Source: DATAPD01 sp036265385 (lineage in GTDB: Bacteria > Acidobacteriota > Terriglobia > Terriglobales > Acidobacteriaceae). From it: a stretch of DNA of 5,639 bases. The notes beneath the pieces were generated by a model that had not been told where the DNA came from, searched no databases, and saw only the letters and a list, made by a program, of their open reading frames with translations. Location of the stretch: positions 1 to 5,639 of the forward strand of contig DATAPD010000003.1 in the NCBI GenBank assembly GCA_036265385.1. The letters run 5' to 3'. Positions 1-5,639 of the stretch are shown here, one piece after another (position 1 is the first letter of the stretch; each line of letters begins with the position of its first letter). The position numbers were made by a program, and so were the translations under genes.

Positions 1-228
1 CTGCCGCGGCTTTCTTCCATCCGCTTGCGTGGAAATTTCTGGGAGCGCATGCTGTACTCAGCCGAACCGGCTTTGCCCGCCGCAAGCCCGATCGAACGGA
101 TGGAAGTGCGCTATCCCGCGCGCGACATCCGCTTCGCGGGATTTGCATCCAACTGGATTATTGCGTTCTTTGTTCTGTCCCTCATTGCAGGGTTCATTTT
201 CAAGAGCGCGCTGGGAATAGAGATATGA
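1..228 (+). CDS. C-terminal end of a membrane protein (partial, runs off left edge)
   Basis: The reading frame is open from base 1 to a TGA at 226-228, giving about 75 residues. The true start lies outside the window; internal TTG (25) and ATG (49) codons are possible starts but have no convincing Shine-Dalgarno sequence. The visible part has a soluble stretch with a charged segment (MEVRYPARDIRF) followed by one hydrophobic helix (about NWIIAFFVLSLIAGFIFKSAL) and a short polar end (GIEI), so the protein ends in or just past a membrane helix. I do not recognise the family. The stop overlaps the start of the next gene as ATGA, which points to one operon with translational coupling and hence a likely shared function with the phosphodiesterase. 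A small stand-alone single-helix protein is an alternative reading, but the open frame to the edge favours a truncated larger protein. Confidence 0.62.
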   Translation: MPRLSSIRLRGNFWERMLYSAEPALPAASPIERMEVRYPARDIRFAGFASNWIIAFFVLSLIAGFIFKSALGIEI

Positions 229-2462
229 GTAAACCCCTAAAGATGAACAAAAAAGACTGGCGCGATGCGACTTGGGGTGGCGCAGCGCTTCAGCGCTGCG
301 ATACGTCTCGATTGAGAGGCGGCTTTAGCCGCTGGGGCATCTGGGCAACTGTCGCTTTTATTGGAGTCATTCTTTTCGCACCCACTCCGGCCCATGCTTA
401 CGCGGGCCCCGGCGCAGGATTCGCCGTTCTTTCTTCTTTCTGGACCCTCTTTGTCGCGTTCCTCTACTCGGCGTACGCGATGTTCACCTGGCCTTTTCGA
501 CACCTGCTTCGCAGTCTGAAGCGCCGCAAAGCTTACGGCAAAGCGCAGATCAGCCGCGCGGTCATTCTCGGATTCGACGGAATGGATCCTGAACTCGCGG
601 AGCGCTTCATAAACGAGGGCCGACTGCCGAATCTCGCCAAGCTGAAAGCCCAGGGGACATTCAAGAAACTTCGTACGACGTATCCCGCCATCTCGCCTGT
701 AGCGTGGTCTACGTTCATGACCGGCGTCAATCCGGGGAAGCACAACATCTATGACTTTCTGGCGCGCGATGTGAACAGCTATTTGCCCTTTCTCTCCTCG
801 GCAGAAATCAAAGGGCCGAAGCGCAGCTGGAAAATTGGCAAGTACACGATCCCGCTCGGCAAAGCTCAGATCAAAGGCATGCGAAAGGGAACTCCGTTCT
901 GGCACTGGCTGGGTAAAGCAGGGATCTTTTCCTCGATCATTCGCGTGCCGGTTACTTTTCCGCCAGAAAAATTTTCCGGCGTGCTGCTTTCCGGCATGTG
1001 TGTTCCTGATTTGAAGGGCAGCCAGGGCACTTTTTGTCTGTGTACTACGCGTAAGTCGGACGGCAAGTTCCGCGAAGGTGGAGTTCGCGTGGCAGCCGAA
1101 CGCAACGGCAATGGGGTTCACTCCTACATTCCCGGCCCGGAAGATCCGCTCGGGACACATAGTGAGTTGCGAGCCGAGTTCACTATCTATCCCGACACAG
1201 CCAAGAACCAGGCCACTATTGAGATCGACTCGGAAAAAGTGACGCTCAAAGTGGGCGAGTATTCAGAGTGGCTGCCCGTCAAGTTCAAAGCCGGGCTCGG
1301 CTTCAGCGCAAAAGGCATCGCCCGCTTTTTCCTGAAAGAAGTTTCGCCAGAAATCGAAGTCTACGTCACGCCCGTAAACATCGATCCTTCGCGACCCGAC
1401 CTGCCTATCTCGCATCCGGTGACGTACTCGATTTATCTGGCGAAGATGTTCGGTCCCTATGCGACGCTTGGGCTGGCCGAGGATACCTGGGCGCTCAACG
1501 AAGAAGTTCTCGACGACGACGCCTTCCTCGCGCAGTGCTACTCAAACCATGAAGACCGCGAGCGCATGCTCTTTGACGCGCTCGGAAAAACGCAGCAAGG
1601 TTTGTGCGCCTGCGTCTTTGACACTACGGACCGCGTGCAGCACATGTTCTGGCGCTATTTGGACGACGACCATCCGGCTGCGCGGCACGTCCCGCGCGAC
1701 CAGCGGCCCGGTGTCATCCAGGATCTTTATCAGCGCATGGACAAGCTTATCGGCCGCGTGATGGAGCAGATCGATGACAAGACTCTGCTCATGGTCGTCT
1801 CCGATCACGGCTTCAAATCATTTGCGCGCTGCGTGAACCTGAACGCATGGTTGCATCAGAACGGATATCTCTCGCTCAAGTCTGGCAAGACCGAGAGCGG
1901 AGACTGGTTTGAGGATGTGGACTGGTCGAAAACGCGCGCCTACACCATGGGGCTGAATGGTCTCTACCTGAACATCAAAGGACGCGAGCGCGAAGGCATC
2001 GTTGCAGCCGGAAAAGAAGCAGAGGCGCTGAAGCAAGAGTTACAAGAAAAACTGGATGGGCTGGTCGATCCTGCTTCGGGGCGGGTCGGCATCACCGGCG
2101 TCTTCGTCTGCGATGCCACCTACGCCGGCCCTTACGTCGACAACGCTCCCGACCTTATCGTCGGCTACGGCGACGGTTATCGCGCGTCTTGGGATTCCGT
2201 CATGGGCAAAGTCACTGCCCAGATTTTCGAAGACAACCTGAAAGCCTGGAGTGGCGATCACTGCATCGATCCCCGACTGGTGCCGGGCGTTCTGTTCTCC
2301 AACCGAAAAGTCGCAGATGAGAAAGTTGCGATCGTGGATGTTGCACCGACGATTCTGAAGTTGTTCGGCCTCGGGGTGCCAGGGCATTTCGATGGGAAGG
2401 CGTGGAAGATGGAGGGAGAGCAAGGAAAACCATCGCGCCTATCCGCTGTCGCACCAGCCTGA
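225..2462 (+). CDS. Membrane-anchored alkaline phosphatase family protein (type I phosphodiesterase / nucleotide pyrophosphatase fold)
   Basis: A 745-residue member of the alkaline phosphatase superfamily, closest to the type I phosphodiesterase/nucleotide pyrophosphatase group (PF01663). It probably hydrolyses or transfers a phosphate ester or diester using two metal ions; the substrate is unknown. Visible catalytic set: metal ligand D118 in GFDGMD; likely nucleophile S157 in ISPVAWSTFMTG (aligned from the TG motif, where eukaryotic NPPs have Thr); D469 and H473 in DRVQH; D527-H528 in SDHGF; H679 in SGDH. The set looks complete, so the enzyme should be active. Residues about 37-53 are a hydrophobic segment ending in AHA, then GPGAGF (61-66), a second helix at about 67-88 and a basic cluster (RHLLRSLKRRK, 92-102). 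Residues about 180-450 form a large insertion between the two halves of the metal site. The ATG overlaps the upstream stop (ATGA). A weak GGGA lies about 8 nt upstream, so coupling may decide the start. Residues about 17-38 are encoded by a palindromic repeat. Confidence 0.9.
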   Translation: MSKPLKMNKKDWRDATWGGAALQRCDTSRLRGGFSRWGIWATVAFIGVILFAPTPAHAYAGPGAGFAVLSSFWTLFVAFLYSAYAMFTWPFRHLLRSLKRRKAYGKAQISRAVILGFDGMDPELAERFINEGRLPNLAKLKAQGTFKKLRTTYPAISPVAWSTFMTGVNPGKHNIYDFLARDVNSYLPFLSSAEIKGPKRSWKIGKYTIPLGKAQIKGMRKGTPFWHWLGKAGIFSSIIRVPVTFPPEKFSGVLLSGMCVPDLKGSQGTFCLCTTRKSDGKFREGGVRVAAERNGNGVHSYIPGPEDPLGTHSELRAEFTIYPDTAKNQATIEIDSEKVTLKVGEYSEWLPVKFKAGLGFSAKGIARFFLKEVSPEIEVYVTPVNIDPSRPDLPISHPVTYSIYLAKMFGPYATLGLAEDTWALNEEVLDDDAFLAQCYSNHEDRERMLFDALGKTQQGLCACVFDTTDRVQHMFWRYLDDDHPAARHVPRDQRPGVIQDLYQRMDKLIGRVMEQIDDKTLLMVVSDHGFKSFARCVNLNAWLHQNGYLSLKSGKTESGDWFEDVDWSKTRAYTMGLNGLYLNIKGREREGIVAAGKEAEALKQELQEKLDGLVDPASGRVGITGVFVCDATYAGPYVDNAPDLIVGYGDGYRASWDSVMGKVTAQIFEDNLKAWSGDHCIDPRLVPGVLFSNRKVADEKVAIVDVAPTILKLFGLGVPGHFDGKAWKMEGEQGKPSRLSAVAPA
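274..337. repeat. Array of three small palindromes read in frame as coding sequence
   Basis: Three inverted repeats sit back to back within 64 bp. The first is CGCAGCGCT-TC-AGCGCTGCG at 281-300, with perfect 9-bp arms. The second is TCTC-GATT-GAGA at 306-317. The third is GCGGCT-TT-AGCCGC at 319-332, with perfect 6-bp arms. The cluster is flanked by GGGG at 274-277 and 334-337. It is translated as residues about 17-38 of the phosphodiesterase (WGGAALQRC...GGFSRWG), immediately before the first hydrophobic segment. The architecture resembles a small dispersed palindromic element (REP/MITE-like) inserted without breaking the frame, as described for Rickettsia palindromic elements. That it is dispersed elsewhere in this genome is inference; only this copy is in the window. 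The exact boundaries are uncertain. Confidence 0.6.
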
Positions 2463-2506
2463 CGAATGGCCGCTTTCCACCTTCCTGCGAGCGATAAGTT
2501 AGTTTG

Positions 2507-3337
2507 CTATTTCCCGACTCTCACCACTTTCTCCAATCCCTCCACCACCCTCTCCGCCGCCTCAATCACCGACGCATCCATCCTCGGCAACGATGCAAGC
2601 AAGTCCGCAATCTTCTCCGCAAAGTCCACCGGGCGCTTCTCACACAACTGCTCCGCAGATTTAACCAACCTCTTCTCTCCCGGATGAGGCTGCCGGTTCA
2701 GCGCAAAAAGAACATCAAAATAACTAGCTAACAACGCCGTCGTCCGATGATTCAAACTGACAAGGTCGCCACGCTGAATCGCCAGTTCCATCTGGTGAAT
2801 GTACGAGGACATGTTTTGACGCAGTAGTGGAAGGTTCTTCGCAATGATAGCCGCCCCTAGTTCCTCCGAATACGGCACCCGCGCCCACTCATGCAATTGG
2901 CCGAACCATCCAGATCGGTCGAACAGGCTCTCCGAGTGCAGCACGTTGTACCAGAAACATGTCGAATACCCGATCGACGCCTGATGATGTTTGAGCATGC
3001 GGTCGAGCTGTTCTTCAATCCATCGGCAATCGCGAAACATCACGTCGATGGAAATTCCCGTGGAGCCATCCACCCACTCATCCCCTGGCTCCCAGAACGC
3101 ATTACCGATCTCAGCCCGCCTCGCCCCCGCCGCTACCTGCGACCGATCCTCCAACGAAATCGGCGACCGCGAGTAAACGTATAGATCGATATCAGACGCT
3201 CCATCACCCAATCCCGAGGTCTGCGATCCAGACAAAACCACCGCTTCCACAGTCGCGATCGCTGCGTACGCGTCGGCGAGCCGCAATACCAAATCGCGAG
3301 CACTACCCTTGTTCGACAGTTCACCCTGGGCACTCAC
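2507..3337 (-). CDS. Nucleotidyltransferase-fold protein with C-terminal helical domain (DUF4037-like)
   Basis: A 276-residue protein. The N-terminal half carries the minimal nucleotidyltransferase signature LSGSQTSG...SDIDLYV (residues 35-54) with G37-S38 and the metal-binding pair D49/D51. A third acidic residue is probably D98 in ISIDVMF. The triad is therefore complete and NMP transfer to a protein, RNA or small molecule is plausible, but the substrate is unknown. The C-terminal half (about 165-270) is mostly helical (NLPLLRQNMSSYIHQME..., SYFDVLFALNRQPHPGEKRL), consistent with the four-helix partner domain of DUF4037/KNTase-type proteins. I saw no HEPN Rx4-6H motif, so a fused MNT-HEPN toxin-antitoxin is not supported. 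No signal peptide; cytosolic. The GTG at 3335-3337 is the first available start: the frame runs upstream to a stop at 3383-3385 with no ATG, GTG or TTG. It converges with the phosphodiesterase and diverges from the amylase; no partner gene is visible. An aminoglycoside-type nucleotidyltransferase is a less likely alternative. Confidence 0.83.
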   Translation of the reverse strand: MSAQGELSNKGSARDLVLRLADAYAAIATVEAVVLSGSQTSGLGDGASDIDLYVYSRSPISLEDRSQVAAGARRAEIGNAFWEPGDEWVDGSTGISIDVMFRDCRWIEEQLDRMLKHHQASIGYSTCFWYNVLHSESLFDRSGWFGQLHEWARVPYSEELGAAIIAKNLPLLRQNMSSYIHQMELAIQRGDLVSLNHRTTALLASYFDVLFALNRQPHPGEKRLVKSAEQLCEKRPVDFAEKIADLLASLPRMDASVIEAAERVVEGLEKVVRVGK

Positions 3338-3343
3338 GCCAGC

Positions 3344-3349
3344 AGTATA
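3344..3349 (-). promoter_or_regulatory. Possible -10 box of the nucleotidyltransferase gene (leaderless transcript)
   Basis: On the minus strand TATACT (5 of 6 to TATAAT) lies only 6 nt upstream of the GTG start at 3337, so transcription would begin at or next to the start codon. No Shine-Dalgarno sequence is visible ahead of this GTG, which fits a leaderless mRNA. The expected -35 position (about 3367-3373) holds only weak matches (GTTATC). If this box is used, the 19-bp tandem duplication overlaps its upstream region. Confidence 0.3.
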
Positions 3350-3368
3350 AAGAACAGGCCTACCCCGA

Positions 3369-3406
3369 TAACTTAACGATTGTCATCTAACTTAACGATT
3401 GTCATC
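3369..3406. repeat. Perfect 19-bp tandem duplication
   Basis: The unit TAACTTAACGATTGTCATC occurs at 3369-3387 and again, directly abutting and without mismatch, at 3388-3406. The second copy runs straight into the REP-like repeat, and the unit's 3' end (GTCATC) is also the usual 5' end of that repeat. It could be a slippage or insertion-footprint duplication, or a two-site operator in the divergent promoter region; the sequence alone does not decide. Confidence 0.85.
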
Positions 3407-3428
3407 CTGAGCGCAGCGAAGGACCTGC
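3401..3428. repeat. REP-like dispersed intergenic repeat (CCTGAGCG...GCGAAGGA type)
   Basis: The core TCCTGAGCGCAGCGAAGGA (3405-3423) is an imperfect palindrome: TCCT (3405-3408) pairs with AGGA (3420-3423) and GC (3411-3412) with GC (3416-3417). A GA/GA tandem mismatch lies between the two stem blocks and a 3-nt GCA forms the loop. I recognise this sequence, starting GTCATCC and ending GGACCTGC, as a repeat seen many times between genes in Acidobacteriota and other environmental bacteria. That is recall, not a search. It is usually non-coding. Here it lies in a divergent intergenic region about 170 bp upstream of the amylase gene. Confidence 0.65.
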
Positions 3429-3524
3429 TTTTGGTCGACGCGATTCAACATCGAACCTTCGACGGGAGACCACCCGGTTCGCCGGTCAATACGTAACAAT
3501 CGCCGCCCGATGTGGCGAAAATCT

Positions 3525-3553
3525 TTAGCACGCACCGCTCAACCAGCTATCAT
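3525..3553 (+). promoter_or_regulatory. Sigma-70-type promoter for the amylase-malQ operon
   Basis: TTAGCA at 3525-3530 (4 of 6 to TTGACA) and TATCAT at 3548-3553 (5 of 6 to TATAAT) are separated by exactly 17 bp. Transcription would start near 3560, leaving a leader of about 36 nt that contains the ribosome binding site GGAG (3586-3589), 6 nt before the ATG at 3596. I saw no clear operator palindrome overlapping the promoter. Confidence 0.5.
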
Positions 3554-3595
3554 GCGCAGTGCTCCGGTTTGATCGAGTTCACATTGGAGTTGTAG

Positions 3596-4963
3596 ATGGT
3601 CCGATTTTCTCGCACTACTTTCGCCGCGACCCTGCTACTTTCGCTTGTTGTATCCCTCCCTGCCCAACAACCAGCGAATCAAAAGACCGCCCGTCCCGTC
3701 GCTGACTGGATTTCCTCAGGCGTGATCTACGAAATCAACCCCCGGACTTTTTCTGCAGCAGGGAACTTCCGTGGTGTCGAGCAGAAACTCGACGATCTGA
3801 AAGATCTTGGCGTGAATATCCTCTGGCTCATGCCGATTCACCCGGTCGGTCAAGCCAAGAAAAAGGGCTCACTCGGCAGCGTATACGCGGTGCAGGATTA
3901 TTACGGGATCAACGCTGCCTATGGAACGAAGGAAGATTTCAAACATCTCGTCGCTGAATCGCATAAACGTGGTCTGAAGATCATCATCGACATCGTCGCG
4001 AACCACACAGCATGGGATAGCGTGCTGATGAAGCATCCCAATTTTTACAAGCACGACGCCGCCGGGAACATCATCCCACCGAATCCCGACTGGACCGACG
4101 TCGCGGGACTGAACTATGCGAATCCGGAACTCCGCGCCTACATGACCGACATGCTCAAGTACTGGATCCGCGAGTTTGATCTCGATGGATTCCGTTGCGA
4201 TGTGGCGGGAGAAGTTCCAACCGATTTTTGGGAATCCGCGCGCGCCGAATTGACCAAACTCAAGCCCGACATCGTCATGATCGCCGAAGCGAACAAGCCG
4301 GAACTGCTATTGAAGGCATTTGAACTCGACTACGCATGGCCTTTCCACTCCGCAATCACCAAGTCCTTCGAATTCGGTGCACCAGCCACTCACATTTCCG
4401 ATACCTGGAAGTTCGAGCACGATCGCTATCCCAAGAACGCAATGGAAATGCGCTTTTCGGATAATCACGACGAGAAGCGAGCGATTGCGCGATTCGGAGA
4501 GCGGGGCTCCCTCGCGGCATCCGCACTTGTTTTCACTATGGATGGCGTCCCCATGCTTTACAACGGGATGGAAGTCGGCGACACAGGAGAATCCGGCGCC
4601 CCAGCACTCTTCGAAAACATTCAGGTTTTCTGGCCGATCGCCGAACGTCGCCCTGAGTTCCGTCCCTTCTACAAAGCTTTGATTGCGTTGCGCAAGGCGC
4701 ATCCCGCACTCCAGCAAGGCGAAACCGAATGGATTTCGAACAGCGACAACACGCGCGTACTGACCTATCTCCGGCACGCCGCCGGCGAGGAATACCTTGT
4801 TGCAATCAACACTTCGAACAAGCCCTTCGTCGGGGTAATTCCTGTCTCCGGGCAATATGAAGATCAAACGCCGGCAGTTGGCGATCGCAAGCCAACCTCT
4901 ACGACGCTGCCAGCCGTCTCACTCGAGGCATGGGAATTCCGAATCTGGCGTAAAGTGCACTAG
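3596..4963 (+). CDS. Exported alpha-amylase family glycoside hydrolase (GH13)
   Basis: A 455-residue enzyme acting on alpha-1,4-glucans (starch, glycogen or maltodextrin). A signal peptide is visible: basic MVRFSR, hydrophobic core about 9-21, then LPAQQ with likely cleavage near residue 23; there is no lipobox. The TIM barrel starts at about 38 (WISSGVIYEINPRTF). All four GH13 regions are present: I, DIVANH (132-137); II, GFRCDVAGEVP with nucleophile D202; III, IAEAN with acid/base E231; IV, FSDNHDE with D292. The barrel ends near 365 and a beta-sandwich C-terminal domain follows (about 370-455). Region II (DVAGEVPTDFW) resembles neopullulanase/cyclomaltodextrinase-type enzymes (DVANEV..FW) more than classical alpha-amylases, but there is no N-terminal CBM34-like domain, so the exact specificity and subfamily are open. 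GGAG lies 6 nt before the ATG. malQ follows 7 bp downstream, supporting a maltodextrin-use operon. Confidence 0.92.
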   Translation: MVRFSRTTFAATLLLSLVVSLPAQQPANQKTARPVADWISSGVIYEINPRTFSAAGNFRGVEQKLDDLKDLGVNILWLMPIHPVGQAKKKGSLGSVYAVQDYYGINAAYGTKEDFKHLVAESHKRGLKIIIDIVANHTAWDSVLMKHPNFYKHDAAGNIIPPNPDWTDVAGLNYANPELRAYMTDMLKYWIREFDLDGFRCDVAGEVPTDFWESARAELTKLKPDIVMIAEANKPELLLKAFELDYAWPFHSAITKSFEFGAPATHISDTWKFEHDRYPKNAMEMRFSDNHDEKRAIARFGERGSLAASALVFTMDGVPMLYNGMEVGDTGESGAPALFENIQVFWPIAERRPEFRPFYKALIALRKAHPALQQGETEWISNSDNTRVLTYLRHAAGEEYLVAINTSNKPFVGVIPVSGQYEDQTPAVGDRKPTSTTLPAVSLEAWEFRIWRKVH

Positions 4964-4970
4964 GACGACT

Positions 4971-5639
4971 ATGACCTTTCCCCGCTCGAGCGGTATCCTG
5001 CTGCACCCAACGTCGCTCACTGGTCCGCACGGCGTGGGCGACCTCGGCCCCGCGGCATATCGCTTTGTTGATTTTCTTCACTCCGCCGGACACAAGCTCT
5101 GGCAAGTTCTTCCGCTCAATCCCACGGGATATGGGGACTCTCCTTTTCAATGTTTCTCTGCTAGCGCGGGAAATCCACTTCTGATCAATCTTGATCGCCT
5201 GATTGAGAAAGGGATCCTGGCAAAGAGTGATATCGCCGCAATTCCACAATGGCCGTCTAACACCGTCGACTTCGGGCGCGTGATCGCGTTTAAAGCGCCG
5301 TTACTGAAGAAGGCTGCACGCAATTTTCTGAACTCAGCTGGCACAAACGATCGTGCAGAGTTCCAGTCATTCTGCCAGGCAAACGCGCACTGGCTGGACG
5401 ACTTCGCTCTCTTCATCGCAGTGAAAGACACGCAGAACCTGGTCGCCTGGACCCGCTGGCCCACCGACATCGCGGCCCGCGATCCAGAAGCCGTACGCGA
5501 TGCCACTGAACACCTCGCAAAAGAAATCGAAGTCCACAAATACTGGCAGTTTGAATTCGCAGAGCAATGGCAGAACCTTCGCGCTTACGCGCGCGAGCGC
5601 CGTATACAGGTCATCGGCGATATCCCCATTTACGTCGCG
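4971..5639 (+). CDS. malQ: 4-alpha-glucanotransferase (amylomaltase, GH77), N-terminal part, runs off right edge
   Basis: The frame is open from ATG 4971 to the last base: 223 codons of a protein that is usually about 500 residues. MalQ transfers alpha-1,4-glucan segments between maltooligosaccharides in the cytosol, releasing glucose and making longer chains for phosphorylase. Family hallmarks read directly from the translation: RSSGILLHPTSLTGPHGVGDLG (5-26), LWQVLPLNPTGYGDSPFQ (43-60) followed by CFSASAGNP, WLDDFALFIAVK (141-152), FAEQWQNLRAYA (196-207) and IGDIPIYVA (215-223). The catalytic Asp, Glu and Asp lie beyond the window, so activity cannot be judged. No signal peptide; cytosolic. 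The ribosome binding site AGGA (4962-4965) overlaps the amylase stop codon, 5 nt before the ATG, so translation is probably coupled to the amylase gene and the two share its promoter. Confidence 0.95.
   Translation, partial: MTFPRSSGILLHPTSLTGPHGVGDLGPAAYRFVDFLHSAGHKLWQVLPLNPTGYGDSPFQCFSASAGNPLLINLDRLIEKGILAKSDIAAIPQWPSNTVDFGRVIAFKAPLLKKAARNFLNSAGTNDRAEFQSFCQANAHWLDDFALFIAVKDTQNLVAWTRWPTDIAARDPEAVRDATEHLAKEIEVHKYWQFEFAEQWQNLRAYARERRIQVIGDIPIYVA

Noticed and set aside
237..1160. A 307-codon open frame on the minus strand within the phosphodiesterase gene
   Set aside because: It lies entirely antisense to a gene with clear catalytic motifs. Its translation is rich in Arg, Ala and Ser without recognisable motifs, typical of a GC-rich antisense shadow.
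2463..2506. Possible bidirectional terminator between the convergent phosphodiesterase and nucleotidyltransferase genes
   Set aside because: The 44-bp gap shows no stem of useful length and no flanking T or A run.
2507..3337. Fused MNT-HEPN toxin-antitoxin reading of the nucleotidyltransferase protein
   Set aside because: No Rx4-6H HEPN motif is present in the helical half, and no separate partner gene is adjacent.
3474..3485. Short hairpin CCGG-TTCG-CCGG in the divergent intergenic region
   Set aside because: Only a 4-bp stem with no T tract, and no gene ends nearby for it to terminate; easily a chance match at this GC content.
4307..4867. A 186-codon minus-strand open frame inside the GH13 gene
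   Set aside because: It is antisense to the catalytic core of the amylase-family enzyme, with no motif and no ribosome binding site seen; it is a shadow frame.
4899..5539. Two overlapping minus-strand open frames (116 and 130 codons) across the amylase end and the malQ start
   Set aside because: The plus strand here encodes unmistakable GH77 sequence through to the window edge, so the minus-strand frames are shadows.

Overview
This is a chromosomal window of about 56-58% GC (my estimate by eye). It looks like a soil-type Gram-negative heterotroph, and Acidobacteriota (Terriglobia, Koribacter-like) is my best guess. The basis is the general protein character, the 'AYAGPGAGF' membrane segment ahead of an alkaline-phosphatase-superfamily domain, and a 'CCTGAGCG..GCGAAGGA' intergenic repeat I associate with such genomes. 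The phylum is inferred, not demonstrated.

Layout: (1) 1-228, + strand: the C-terminal end of a membrane protein that enters from the left edge. (2) 225-2462, +: a membrane-anchored type I phosphodiesterase / nucleotide pyrophosphatase-like enzyme. Its start overlaps the previous stop as ATGA, and its N-terminus is partly encoded by a compact array of three small palindromes (274-337). (3) 2463-2506: a 44-bp convergent gap with no recognisable terminator. (4) 2507-3337, - strand: a nucleotidyltransferase-fold protein (DUF4037-like) with a GTG start and possibly a leaderless transcript. (5) 3338-3595: a 258-bp divergent intergenic region with a perfect 19-bp tandem duplication, a dispersed REP-like repeat and a good sigma-70-type promoter for the rightward genes. 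(6) 3596-4963, +: an exported GH13 alpha-amylase-family enzyme with all catalytic residues. (7) 4971 to the right edge, +: the first 223 codons of malQ (GH77 4-alpha-glucanotransferase), 7 bp downstream of the amylase gene.

The two glucan genes form an obvious operon. The exported GH13 enzyme would cut starch, glycogen or maltodextrin outside the cytoplasm, and the signal-less MalQ would disproportionate imported maltooligosaccharides inside. The phosphodiesterase and the upstream membrane protein look translationally coupled and probably act together, but their substrate cannot be read from sequence. The nucleotidyltransferase stands alone on the opposite strand with no visible functional link to either neighbour.

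I did not find a clearly new multi-gene system. The most unusual features are the palindrome array read as protein inside the phosphodiesterase gene, the predicted cytoplasmic placement of that enzyme's catalytic domain, and the repeat cluster in the divergent promoter region.
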